This document shows positions 16,898-25,705 of a stretch of DNA of 64,000 nucleotides, one piece after another. Both the position numbers and the translations under genes were made by a program. The notes under the pieces were generated by a model. That model was not told the origin of the DNA and did no database searches. It worked only from the letters and a program-made list of their open reading frames with translations. How positions within the stretch are numbered: position 1 is the first letter of the stretch; each line of letters opens with the position of its first letter. The stretch comes from Collinsella aerofaciens (GTDB taxonomy: Bacteria; Actinomycetota; Coriobacteriia; Coriobacteriales; Coriobacteriaceae): positions 124,001 through 188,000 of the forward strand of contig NZ_JAQLFL010000001.1 in NCBI RefSeq assembly GCF_028206995.1, in the 5' to 3' direction.

Positions 16898-18814
16898 CTA
16901 GGCGCGCTCCTCGATAGCACCGTTTCTATATGCATCGAGCAGCTGGCGCAGGTCCTGGATCTGGCTGCGAATCTTGGCGCCAGTATCGGTGTCGCTCACC
17001 ATGCGGCGACGGTCTGCTTGGTCAAAACGGTTGGTCTCGCTCTCGATGTCCACGTTGCGCGTGAGTGCCTCGGCAACCGTCGTAAAGGCCCGGTGCGACT
17101 TGAGGCGGCAGCCGCGCGAGCTCGAGATGAGCGTATAGCCGGCGATGCCCGTCTTGGGATGGTAAGCGCGGCAGAAGCCGCCATCGATGACCAGTAGCTT
17201 GCCCTCGGCGCGGATGGGCTGCTCGCCCTTGGTGGTTTTAACGGGCGTGTGGCCGTTGATGATGTGGCCGGTCGGCGAGCATGCCATGGGCGCGACGCCA
17301 AACTCGCGCATGATATCATCGCAGACCGAGGGCGACTTGGTAAGCGTAAAGTACGGGTCCATCGGCTCGACCCAGGTGCTCTTATCGGCGATATAGGCGC
17401 GCTCAAAGGTACGCACCAGGCGTCCGCTGGCGGGTGAATTGAAGCCAATCCACAGGTACCACATCCAGTCGAGGGCATCGCGGTCGCCCACGCGCCACGC
17501 GCGGCGGGCGATGTGGTCGCAAAAATCGAGATAATCGCGGCCAGCGTGCCAGGTGCCCAGGCAGTTCATGCTGCTAAAGGTGCCGTCTTCGTTGAGCGGA
17601 ACGCAGCCGTGGAAGAGCAGGTTGCCGTTGGCGACCTTGTACATCGAGCCGTGGGTGTAGAGGAAATCGATATGGCGATGCAGGTGATCGGCGGTGACAA
17701 ACTCGGACACGAGCTTGTCGATGATGTGCTGCTCCTGAGACGTGAGCGTGTAGGGGTCCGCCGGGTCGACGGTGGGGAAGTCGTTGGTCGTGAGCGGCCA
17801 CACGCTGCCGTCGGCGAGCGTGACCGTGCCGGTGTCGTGGTCGATCTTGTCGAGTAACAGGCGGTCGGTCATATCGAACTCGGGGTGGAGCTGGATAATC
17901 TGGCCCTCGAGCTTAAAGAGCAGCACGTTGATGGCCTTGATCAGCGGGGTGATGGACTCACCGGCGGTGTAGGTGGCATCGGCAAAGGCGACAAGCTCAC
18001 GCAGCGAGATGCCGTAGTCGTTCTCCAGGATCTCGTAGTTGTCGTAGCGTAGGTTGTTGCGCAACACCGTGGCGATGCAGGCGGGCTCACCGGCCGCAGC
18101 GCCCATCCATAGCAGGTCGTGGTTGCCCCACTGGATGTCGAGTGAATGGTAGGTGAGCAGACGGTCCATAATCTTGGCTGCGCCGCCGCCGCGGTCGAAG
18201 ATGTCGCCCACCAGGTGCAGGTGGTCGACGGCCAGGCGCTTGATGAGCGAGGCGAGCGACTCGATAAAGTCGTCGGCGCTGGCGGTCTCCAGGATGGACT
18301 CCACGATGCGCTCGTGATAGCGCACGCGATAGTTGTTCTCGTCCGGGTGCGTGTGCAACAACTCGTCGATGATGTAGGCGTAGTCGCGCGGGATGGCCTT
18401 ACGCACCTTGGAGCGCGTGTAGCGGCTTGAAAGTGAGCGAGCGACCATGATGAGCTGGTCAAGCATCGTCTTGTACCAGGTTGGCGAGTCCTCGTGCCGG
18501 CTGCGGACCAGGTCGATCTTCTCGCGCGGGTAGTAGATGAGCGTACACAGCTCGCCCTTTTCGTCAAAGGAGAGCGTGTCGCCAAAGATCTCGTCGACAT
18601 GTTCGCGCACGACGCCCGAGCAGTTGTTGAGGATGTGCATAAAGGCTTCGTACTCACCATGCACGTCGCTCATAAAATGCTCGGTGCCCTTGGGTAGGTT
18701 GAGGATGGCCGAGAGGTTGATAATTTCGGTAAATGCGGATTGTTCGGTGGGAAACTGTCTCGACAGCAGGCGCAGATACTTGAAGTCTTGCGGGTTGCGA
18801 TCGAATGCGACCAT
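16898..18814 (-). CDS. fbp: Fructose-1,6-bisphosphatase, class III
   Basis: This 638-residue protein matches the class III FBPase family in size and motifs: the metallophosphatase sequences MSDVHGEYEAF, VGDIFDRGGG and WGNHDLLWMGA, and the later INGHTPVKT and GCRLKSHRAF. It removes the 1-phosphate of fructose-1,6-bisphosphate in gluconeogenesis, using divalent metal. ATG 18814 follows GGAAGGTG; an in-frame start further upstream would lie beyond that site. Two GtrA genes follow. A perfect 10-bp inverted repeat upstream (18842-18871) may be an operator. Confidence 0.93.
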   Translation of the reverse strand: MVAFDRNPQDFKYLRLLSRQFPTEQSAFTEIINLSAILNLPKGTEHFMSDVHGEYEAFMHILNNCSGVVREHVDEIFGDTLSFDEKGELCTLIYYPREKIDLVRSRHEDSPTWYKTMLDQLIMVARSLSSRYTRSKVRKAIPRDYAYIIDELLHTHPDENNYRVRYHERIVESILETASADDFIESLASLIKRLAVDHLHLVGDIFDRGGGAAKIMDRLLTYHSLDIQWGNHDLLWMGAAAGEPACIATVLRNNLRYDNYEILENDYGISLRELVAFADATYTAGESITPLIKAINVLLFKLEGQIIQLHPEFDMTDRLLLDKIDHDTGTVTLADGSVWPLTTNDFPTVDPADPYTLTSQEQHIIDKLVSEFVTADHLHRHIDFLYTHGSMYKVANGNLLFHGCVPLNEDGTFSSMNCLGTWHAGRDYLDFCDHIARRAWRVGDRDALDWMWYLWIGFNSPASGRLVRTFERAYIADKSTWVEPMDPYFTLTKSPSVCDDIMREFGVAPMACSPTGHIINGHTPVKTTKGEQPIRAEGKLLVIDGGFCRAYHPKTGIAGYTLISSSRGCRLKSHRAFTTVAEALTRNVDIESETNRFDQADRRRMVSDTDTGAKIRSQIQDLRQLLDAYRNGAIEERA

Positions 18815-18841
18815 GAAACACCTTCCGATGGGGCTGGTAAA

Positions 18842-18871
18842 ACTGATAAACAGCGTCAAACGTTTATCAGT
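18842..18871 (-). promoter_or_regulatory. Candidate operator upstream of fbp
   Basis: ACTGATAAAC and GTTTATCAGT form a perfect inverted repeat with a 10-bp spacer, ending 28 bp before the fbp start. The symmetry and position suggest a dimeric repressor site, regulator unknown. The rest of the 320-bp gap 18815-19134 shows no gene. Confidence 0.5.
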
Positions 18872-19134
18872 ATGCGCCGCTTTTGTTTCGATTTTGCGCC
18901 AGCGGCTGAATTGTCGGCTGAACGGTTTGGTAAATCGATTTAGTGAAGGTAGATGTGTTGGTCGGGTGGAGACGACAGAGGGTGTTTTCTCAGAAATTTA
19001 TGCGTGGGGCCGGTGGAGACGATGGTGGTAAAGATGTTCGCTATTTTTGGTTCGATTTGGTAAATAGTGGACATATGTACCGTATGTAGGCTCACTGTGC
19101 GATAATTTGCGCAGCAATGAGTAAGGAGCCTCAT

Positions 19135-20025
19135 ATGAGTGATTTTGTCCTGACCTGTGAATCCGCCGCCGACCGAACCCGTGAGTTCTTTGCGTCGCGC
19201 AATATCCCTGTCGTGTGTTTTCATTACGAGATCGACGATGTTGTCCATACGGACGATCTGTATCAGTCGATTACGCCGGACAAGTTTTTTGCCCAGATTG
19301 CCGCGGGCGCCATGCCCAAGACGTCTCAGGTGAGCGTGGGTGAGTACAAGGAGTTTTGGGAGCCGTTTGTTGCCGAGGGTAAAGACGTGCTGCACCTGGC
19401 GTTGTCGTCGGGTATTTCGGGCACGTATGGATCGGCCTGCGTTGCGGCGCAGATGCTCGCGGATCGCTATCCCTAGGGCGGCAAGGTGCGCGTCATCGAT
19501 TCGCTGGCGGCGTCTTCGGGCTTTGGCCTGTTGCTGGAATATGCCGCCGACGTGCGCGATAGCGGGGCTTCACTCGACGAGACGGCTGCCTGGATCGAGG
19601 AGCACAAACTCAACCTGCACCACTGGTTCTTCTCGACCGATCTGTCGAGCTATCTACGAGGCGGTCGCATTTCGGCTGCGAGTGCGATCATCGGCACGGC
19701 GCTTAAGATTTGCCCGCTTATGACGGTCGATTGCGACGGCAAGCTGTCGCCACGTGAGAAGATTCGCACTAAGAAGCGCGCGATTTCCGAGATGGCCAAG
19801 ACCATGATGGCACACGTGCAGGACGGTGCGGATTATTCGGGTAAGTGCATCATGTCGCACTCGGCGTGCCGCGAGGATGCCGAGGCAGTTGCGGCGCTGA
19901 TTGAGGAACAGGTTCCGCAGCTTAAAGGCAAGATTGAGATCAATGACATCGGTACTCTGATTGGCTCGCATACCGGACCTGGTACGGTGGCGCTCTTCTT
20001 TATGGGCGACAAGCGCGTGGATTAA
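19135..20025 (+). pseudogene. DegV-family fatty-acid-binding protein interrupted by an in-frame TAG
   Basis: The 297-codon frame encodes a complete DegV protein, a two-domain fatty-acid-binding fold that presents acyl chains to fatty acid kinase. The N-terminal part has LTCESAADRTREFFASRNI and KTSQVSVGEY; the middle has LHLALSSGISGTYGSA. Codon 114 (19474-19476) is TAG, between RYP and GGKVRVIDSL, where relatives have an ordinary residue such as Glu. Reading continues in the same frame to ATHTGPGTVALFF-like ending sequence (SHTGPGTVALFFMG). ATG 19135 follows AAGGAG. It may be a recent nonsense mutation, since the rest looks undamaged. An intact paralogue lies at 37503. Confidence 0.8.
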
Positions 20026-20063
20026 TTTGCCCCATCACATCGCTGCGTGATTGCTCAAACGAA

Positions 20064-20096
20064 AACGGCCCGCCTCACGTTTGTGGGGCGGGCCAA
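20064..20096 (-). terminator. Terminator between convergent genes
   Basis: The stem GGCCCGCC / GGCGGGCC is followed on the minus strand by GTTTTCGTTT. It ends the minus-strand TIM-barrel gene and could also serve the DegV gene. Confidence 0.75.
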
Positions 20097-20105
20097 GATG
20101 TTTTG

Positions 20106-21197
20106 CTAGCGTTTCTTTCCGCGGAAGAAGAAGCCGTGCAGTGATGGCTTAAGGCCGCGGTTGGCGCGATGCTCCTCGACACGCTCGTGGATCGAAGCGA
20201 CACGCTCGATGACTTCGTCGGGAATCGGCACGTCGGGATTCATGTTCTCGACCTGGCTGACCTCGGCGGCGGCGACCTGGTCGATAATGGGCACATCGTC
20301 GCGCGAGATGACAGGTGTGGCGTCTTCCTTCATCTTGCGATAACGCTGCATCATGTCGGTCTGTAACTGCTGGGCCGAAGGCGGCGTCCAGATGATGGCG
20401 TTGGCGCCGGCGGCGATGGTTTCACGGATGCTCTCGGGCGTCTTGCCGCCCGGCGCGATGAGCGGCAGGTTGGGATAGTGCTCGCGCAGCTCGCGTAGGA
20501 CCTGGGGCGTGTTCTTGCCGGCGGCGATGTTGAGAATCTTGGCTCCGGCGCGCACTTTGGCATGCGCATCGTCGTCGCAACGTACGACCGTGGCGATGAC
20601 GGGGATGTCGGCGATGTTGGTGATGTGCTCGACCATCTCGGCAGTAGCGGGGGAGTTGACCACGCAGCCCGCCGCGCCCTGCATCTCGGAGACGGCTGCC
20701 ATCTGCACGGAGCGCTTACCGGTCGTAGTTCCGCCGCCCACGCCTACAAAGACCGGGCACTCGGCGACGGTCAGCAGCGCTTGCGTAATGGCGGGCTGCG
20801 GCGTGAAAGGGTAGACCGCAAAAACGGCATCGGCGTTGGAGTTGCGGATAACCGCGACATCGGTAGTGTAAATGAGCGACTTGATGCGGCGGCCGAAGAG
20901 CGTGAAGCCGCTGGCCTCCTCGATCTCGTCGGGCATGCGAAGAGCAGCCTTGCGCAGACGTCCGTCGATGGGCAGGGGCTCCATGGGGAGCAGTCCGTTG
21001 GGGGTCACGGCTACCTGGGGCTCGGTGAACTCGTCTGCGAGCTCGACCTCGGAGAAATCGACCGAGGCGACGATGTCCTCGTGAACCTCGGCGGGTACAT
21101 CGATGGGAGCTTGGTCGTTTGCCGCGGCAGGCGTGTCGAAGGAGCTGGTGCCGACAAAGGCGTCGACGCGTTCGTTTAGGTCGTTGAGGGTATCCAT
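20106..21197 (-). CDS. TIM-barrel protein of unknown function
   Basis: This 363-residue protein has an acidic, variable N-terminus of about 75 residues and then a repeating beta-alpha pattern. Visible elements include VFVGVGGGTTTGKRSVQMA, IPVIATVVRCDDDAHAKV, AGAKILNIAAG, LPLIAPGGKTPESIRETI and AGANAIIWTPPS. The GG near strand 7 and the terminal AGA recall phosphate-binding TIM barrels such as KDPG aldolases, but the Schiff-base lysine context is not recognisable. A basic tail (FFFRGKKR) ends it. I cannot assign a reaction. The ribosome site is weak. Confidence 0.7.
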   Translation of the reverse strand: MDTLNDLNERVDAFVGTSSFDTPAAANDQAPIDVPAEVHEDIVASVDFSEVELADEFTEPQVAVTPNGLLPMEPLPIDGRLRKAALRMPDEIEEASGFTLFGRRIKSLIYTTDVAVIRNSNADAVFAVYPFTPQPAITQALLTVAECPVFVGVGGGTTTGKRSVQMAAVSEMQGAAGCVVNSPATAEMVEHITNIADIPVIATVVRCDDDAHAKVRAGAKILNIAAGKNTPQVLRELREHYPNLPLIAPGGKTPESIRETIAAGANAIIWTPPSAQQLQTDMMQRYRKMKEDATPVISRDDVPIIDQVAAAEVSQVENMNPDVPIPDEVIERVASIHERVEEHRANRGLKPSLHGFFFRGKKR

Positions 21198-21388
21198 GGA
21201 GGCTCGATTCTATGCGATGGTGGCCGGCGCGATGCAGCCGGAATTGCGAATGCTAAATCGTTTGACGAGTTGATTTTTCCCCGCCGCACCATCCGTTAGA
21301 CCGAAGGGCGGGAGAACGTGAAGGAGCTGTGGTGGCGAGGATCGAGGTGCTATCTTGAAAGTCCCGTTTAAAAGAGAGGTGACGCGGT

Positions 21389-21559
21389 ATGGAATTGACA
21401 GCAATGTTTGGCTCGATTGGCCTGTGCGTGGGCGCAATCGTTGCCGCCGCGGTCATCTACTTTGTGGTCACGGCCATTAAGGGCAAAAGGGCCGAACGCA
21501 AGGAGCGCGCGATGCTTAAACAGCATCGCGACCAGCAGGGCAAACGCGCACAGAGATAG
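21389..21559 (+). CDS. Small single-span membrane protein (56 aa)
   Basis: ATG 21389 follows GAGAGGTG and opens a 56-residue frame. One hydrophobic span (about residues 8-29, IGLCVGAIVAAAVIYFVV) is followed by a very basic tail (KGKRAERKERAMLKQHRDQQ). This looks like a type III membrane micropeptide with its positive tail in the cytosol. It lies alone between two minus-strand genes, so it must have its own promoter. Function unknown. Confidence 0.6.
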   Translation: MELTAMFGSIGLCVGAIVAAAVIYFVVTAIKGKRAERKERAMLKQHRDQQGKRAQR

Positions 21560-21583
21560 CTTGTTGAGTTTTTGATCCGTGCG

Positions 21584-22687
21584 CTAGCTGCGTTTTCGGA
21601 TCAGGGCAATGTAGAAGCCCTCAAAATCGCGGCTAGGCGGAATGGTCAGCGTGCCGGGCATACCGTTGACGATGGCCGAGACATGGCCGGCGGCGATGGC
21701 CTCGGTGAGGGCGTTGCACTCGATATGCGGCTCCTCGCCGGCATCCTGGGCGCGACGCGCTTCACTTTCGCTCGGTGTGCCGTCGAGGGGGATAAGCTCG
21801 CAATCCATGTGCTTGTCGAGGGCCTCTTGCAGGGCGTCCTCGTTTTCCTGCGGCATGATCGAACAGGTGGAATAGACGAGCGTGCCGCCCGGTTTGAGGG
21901 CTCCCATGGCGCGGTCCAGAAGCGCGCGCTGCGAGCGGGCGCACTTGACGAGCAGCTGCTCGGTGAGGCCGCGCAGGCTTTTCTCGTTGCCACTGATGAC
22001 GGTGCCCGTGCCGGTGCAGGGAGCGTCGAGCAGGATGCGGTCAAAGCGGAAGAACTCGTCGAGCTCGCGTGCGTCGATGCGCATGACGGGCACGTTTTTG
22101 GCACCTTGGCGGTGGAGGTTGGACTCAAGCTTTTCGGCGCGGGGAATGCTCATCTCGCAGGCCGTGAGGTGTGCCTGGCCCTGGGTGAGGGCGGCGATCT
22201 GCGTCGTCTTGCCGCCAGGGGCTGCGCACATGTCCAGGATGTCCTCGCCTGCCTGGGCGCCCAACACCAAAGGCGGCATCATGGACGACAGGCTCTGTAG
22301 GTAGATCTTGCCGTCGCGGTAGATGTCGAGGTCCCATAGGTCGGAAACCTGGGCCTCGGGCAGGATAAAGGCGTCCGGATACCAAGCGACGGGGTTGTGG
22401 GCGATGCCGGCGGCACCGAGCGCCGCAGCGATGTCCTCGGCGGTCGCCTTGAGCGTGTTGGCGCGCAGCGTGACCGGGCGTGTGGCCGCGGCGCCGAAGC
22501 CCTCGATCATGAGCTCGGCATCGGCGGGCGCATAGGCGCCGGCGACCGTGTCGACCATAAAGCGCGGCAGGTCGGCGGCGCAGGGAAGGGCGGCAAGCTG
22601 GTCGGAAAGCTCGGTAGCGGCAAACTGCCTGAGCTTGAGCTCGGGCTTAACCTGCTTTTTCTGCTTACGACGACGCGGCTTGGACAT
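21584..22687 (-). CDS. RsmB/RsmF (NOP2/Sun)-family RNA m5C methyltransferase
   Basis: This 367-residue SAM-dependent RNA cytosine-5 methyltransferase shows motif I DMCAAPGGKTTQ, motif IV DAPCTGTGT with one catalytic Cys, and motif VI YSTCSIMPQEN with the nucleophilic Cys. The N-terminus is very basic (RRRKQKKQVK), probably RNA-contacting. It most likely modifies 16S rRNA. The short N-terminal region and lack of a clear NusB-like domain argue against RsmB proper and for an RsmF-like member, but the target base cannot be decided from sequence. Confidence 0.85.
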   Translation of the reverse strand: MSKPRRRKQKKQVKPELKLRQFAATELSDQLAALPCAADLPRFMVDTVAGAYAPADAELMIEGFGAAATRPVTLRANTLKATAEDIAAALGAAGIAHNPVAWYPDAFILPEAQVSDLWDLDIYRDGKIYLQSLSSMMPPLVLGAQAGEDILDMCAAPGGKTTQIAALTQGQAHLTACEMSIPRAEKLESNLHRQGAKNVPVMRIDARELDEFFRFDRILLDAPCTGTGTVISGNEKSLRGLTEQLLVKCARSQRALLDRAMGALKPGGTLVYSTCSIMPQENEDALQEALDKHMDCELIPLDGTPSESEARRAQDAGEEPHIECNALTEAIAAGHVSAIVNGMPGTLTIPPSRDFEGFYIALIRKRS

Positions 22688-22706
22688 CCGTCTTTCCTTC
22701 CACCTA

Positions 22707-22818
22707 AATGATTATTCTGGGACGGGGATTAAATAATCATTCCATGACTCCCGTCACAAAAAGACTGTACTGTGGCGCCCGGGAATGATTTTTTAATCCC
22801 CGTCCCAGAATAATCATT
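22707..22818. repeat. 112-bp palindromic element with 37-bp arms
   Basis: Arm 22707-22743 (starting AATGATTATTCTGGGACGGG) matches the reverse complement of 22782-22818 with one mismatch; the loop is 38 bp. It fills the gap between metG and the methyltransferase gene. A terminator role for metG is possible, but the arms are far longer than needed and no T-run follows. Confidence 0.8.
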
Positions 22819-22844
22819 CCCGGGCGCGTTGCTACTAGCGTGCT

Positions 22845-24995
22845 TTAGTACTGGCTCTCGTGCTTGCTGAAGAAGTCGAAGCGCGGGGGCAGCGGCTTCA
22901 CGCGGTGGTCGCCGGGCTTCTCGCCCAGGCTCTCTACGAACTCGTCCGTGGAGGCAAAGATGTTATCCCAGCTAAAGAAGGTGACCGGATCGACGTCGAA
23001 GTACTCGCAGATGAGTTCGCAGCCGGCCGGGACGATACCGTGCATCAGGACGGTCGCCACGCGCAGCTCGGTAAAGGCATCAACCAGGGCCTGCGTCATC
23101 GCTGCGTTTGCTTCGTCGCCCTCGAGCTTGTTGGCGGCCTTGGAGGCGTCGCTCCAGCGCTTGTTGGTGGCGCGCAGGTAGTCGTCGCACACGGCAAGCG
23201 CGCGGTGCGTCTCGAACTTGTACATGGCCTGCTCAAAGGCGAGGGCTGCCTGCTGGGCGGCTTCGACCACGCTGTCAGAAGCGGCACCGGCGGGGATGCA
23301 GCCGTTGCGGTAGGGGCTCTCGTCGCCCTCCTTGACGGCGACGCCGTAGAAGCAGCTGCGGGCCAGACGGTTGAACACGCCGGTCAGCAGCGCGCTCTCC
23401 TTAAGGGCCGGGTCGATAACGCGCTTGTCGTCGCAGGCGCGTACCTCGTTGCCGTCCTTGTCCTTGCCGGTCACACGCGTGTCGTATGCCTTGGGGCTAA
23501 AGCTTACCGGCTTCTCGGACAGGCCGAGCGACAGCCAGTGCGCACGCATCTGCTCGCAGGTGTAGTGGTTGAGCAGGTCGTCTGCCGGCGGGGGAGGCGT
23601 CTGCGAGGACGAGCTGGCCTTTTTGCCCATGTAGAGCAGGTGGTAGCAGGCGCTGACGGTGCTCTGCGTGAGGTCCCAGCCCAGGGCCTCCCACATGGCG
23701 GTCTGCGCGATGCAGTAGAAATAGATGTTGTCCTGACCGATGAACTGGTAAATCTGAGCGTCGTCAGAGCACCACCAGTCGCGCCAGTCGAGCGAGCTGT
23801 GCTGGTAGGTGGGTGCGGGCACCTGCGTGGAGTCGGCGGCGGGCTCGCCCATGAGGGCGGCATCCTGGGCGGCGACGCCCTCGGTCACGCCGGCGGCCTT
23901 GGCATCGCGTGCGAGCACGGTACGCGTATAGCTGATGGGCGCCCACAGGCTCTCAGGCCAGCACCAGCAGGTGACGTCGGTCACGCCGTCGACCTCGGGC
24001 ACCGGAACGCCCCAGTCGATGTTGCCGGTGATGCGGAAGGGCACGAGCGCCTTGCCGCTGCGGAAGCGCACGCCGCCGTTGGCGAGCACCGCGTGGGCGT
24101 CGTCGCGCTCCTTCCAGCTGGGGAAGGTGACGGTAAAGCTGCTCTTGTTGCCCTCGGGCTCCAGCACGGTGTGCTCGGGAAGCTGGTCCTCGACGGCGTC
24201 GAAGGCCTCGCGGAACTTATTCTGGATGTAGAGCTGAGCCGGCAGCAGCCACTCCTCCATGGTCTTGGAGACCACGGAGCGAACCTGCGGGTTCTGGGCG
24301 AGCTTGGCGGTGTATGTTTTCATAAAGTCGAGGTAGGCCGGCAGGTCGAAGTAGAGGTTGTCGACCGGACGCAACTCGGGCACCTCGCCGGTGAGCTGGC
24401 TCTTGGGCGCGATGAGCTCCTCGGGCTCAAACTGGTGGCCCAGATCGCACTCGTCGGCATAAGCCTTCTCGGACTTGCAGCCCTGGATGGGGCAGCGGCC
24501 GATGACCTGGCGGCCGTTGAGGAACGTGCCGGCCTTGGCATCGTAGAACTGCAGCGTGGAGCGCTTGGAGATGGTGCCCTGCTCGTGCAGGCGCTCGATA
24601 ATCTCGGCAGTCACCTCGTTGTGGATCTGGGCCGCCGGCTCAAGGCCCGAGCCGCCGTAGATATCGCAGCTGATGTTGTAGTTGTTGAGGGTCGCGGCCT
24701 GGCGGGAGTGATTGGACTCGACATACTCGCCGATGGATTTGTCGTAGCCCTCGTTCTCCTTGAGCTTGCGGTAGCTCTCCATGATGGGCGAACCGTAGCA
24801 GTCGGTGCCCGAGGTGAAGATGACGTTTTCGCGGCCAAGGCGGTCGCGCAGGAAGCGGGCGAAGAAGTCGGCCGGGACAAAGACGCCGCCGACGTGGCCA
24901 AAGTGCAGACCCTTGTTGCCGTAGGGCTCGCCGGCGGTAACGATGGCGCGGCGCGGCCAGCTGGGACGGTCGTTCATGGAGTATTTGGATGCCAT
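22845..24995 (-). CDS. metG: Methionyl-tRNA synthetase-like class I aminoacyl-tRNA synthetase
   Basis: This 716-residue class I synthetase has the HIGH-type motif HFGH (about residue 31) and MetRS-like segments: FTSGTDCYGSPI, a Cys/His cluster (GRCPIQGCK...CDLGH) as in the zinc-bearing CP insertion, and NIDWGVPVP. The KMSKS region reads MGKKASSSSQTPPPP, so the usual second lysine is missing. The C-terminal helical domain should bind the anticodon. ATG 24995 follows AAGGAG. The specificity call rests on overall MetRS resemblance; another amino acid is not excluded. Confidence 0.8.
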   Translation of the reverse strand: MASKYSMNDRPSWPRRAIVTAGEPYGNKGLHFGHVGGVFVPADFFARFLRDRLGRENVIFTSGTDCYGSPIMESYRKLKENEGYDKSIGEYVESNHSRQAATLNNYNISCDIYGGSGLEPAAQIHNEVTAEIIERLHEQGTISKRSTLQFYDAKAGTFLNGRQVIGRCPIQGCKSEKAYADECDLGHQFEPEELIAPKSQLTGEVPELRPVDNLYFDLPAYLDFMKTYTAKLAQNPQVRSVVSKTMEEWLLPAQLYIQNKFREAFDAVEDQLPEHTVLEPEGNKSSFTVTFPSWKERDDAHAVLANGGVRFRSGKALVPFRITGNIDWGVPVPEVDGVTDVTCWCWPESLWAPISYTRTVLARDAKAAGVTEGVAAQDAALMGEPAADSTQVPAPTYQHSSLDWRDWWCSDDAQIYQFIGQDNIYFYCIAQTAMWEALGWDLTQSTVSACYHLLYMGKKASSSSQTPPPPADDLLNHYTCEQMRAHWLSLGLSEKPVSFSPKAYDTRVTGKDKDGNEVRACDDKRVIDPALKESALLTGVFNRLARSCFYGVAVKEGDESPYRNGCIPAGAASDSVVEAAQQAALAFEQAMYKFETHRALAVCDDYLRATNKRWSDASKAANKLEGDEANAAMTQALVDAFTELRVATVLMHGIVPAGCELICEYFDVDPVTFFSWDNIFASTDEFVESLGEKPGDHRVKPLPPRFDFFSKHESQY

Positions 24996-25128
24996 GGGAC
25001 TCCTTCGCATATAGGTAAGAGCGCGGCCGGGCACGGGGTTCGGCGGCGCGGTGGTCAATTCGTGCATATCGTTCGACATTATCGCACATGCGGGCGGGTG
25101 CGTGGCAGGGGCGCTATCCTAAGATGCT

Positions 25129-25695
25129 ATGAATGAGATTTCCAACATACATGCGTTTGAGGACGAGGATTTTCTACACGCTTGCTTCGTGTGGGGGATG
25201 GCCGTGATCGCGGTGTTTGCCGTGTGCCTGGTGCCGGTGTTTATGCTGCTGGGCGGGCCTGCGGACTTGGACGCGGCTGAGGCGGGCGGCTGGATGGCTG
25301 TCGTGGGCTGGATAGTCGGCTTGGCTGCGATCTCAATGGCGTCGTTCGCCGTGCACGAGCTGGTGCACGGTGTGTTTTTTAAGCTGCTGGCGCCTGCGGG
25401 CGCGAAGGTGACCTTTGGGGCGAATCGCGAGACGGCGATGATCTATGCCTGCGCCGAGGGCGTTGTGTATTCGCGCCGGCGGTACATGGCGGTTTGCCTG
25501 GCGCCGACGGTTGTTGTGACGGCGGCGCTTGCCCTGGGGTTTGCGTTTTCGGGCTATCCGCTGCTGTGCTACCTGGCGGCCGGCTTGCATTTGTCGGGCT
25601 GTGTGGGCGACTGGTATTACGTGCGGACCATTTTGCGCGACCGCCGCATTGTCGCCTGCGAGGATACGTCCTTTGGCGTGCGCTTTTTCGGGTGA
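25129..25695 (+). CDS. DUF3267-type membrane zincin
   Basis: This 188-residue protein has four or five hydrophobic spans and an HExxH zinc-protease motif (VHELVHGVFF) at about residue 72, the arrangement of DUF3267 putative zincin peptidases. A conserved small-residue span (CLAPTVVVTAALALGFAF) follows. Substrate unknown. The ribosome site at ATG 25129 is weak. It stops ten bases before queH and is probably co-transcribed with it, though no functional link is evident. Confidence 0.75.
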   Translation: MNEISNIHAFEDEDFLHACFVWGMAVIAVFAVCLVPVFMLLGGPADLDAAEAGGWMAVVGWIVGLAAISMASFAVHELVHGVFFKLLAPAGAKVTFGANRETAMIYACAEGVVYSRRRYMAVCLAPTVVVTAALALGFAFSGYPLLCYLAAGLHLSGCVGDWYYVRTILRDRRIVACEDTSFGVRFFG

Positions 25696-25705
25696 GGAGA
25701 TGTCG

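Noticed and set aside
20106..21197. KDPG aldolase assignment for the TIM-barrel protein
   Set aside because: Only general TIM-barrel features are seen; the Schiff-base lysine and typical PGV-T context are absent.
22860..25136. Long open frame (758 codons) on the plus strand opposite the MetRS-like gene
   Set aside because: It is antisense to a clear synthetase; the residues have no domain pattern and the open frame follows from high G+C.
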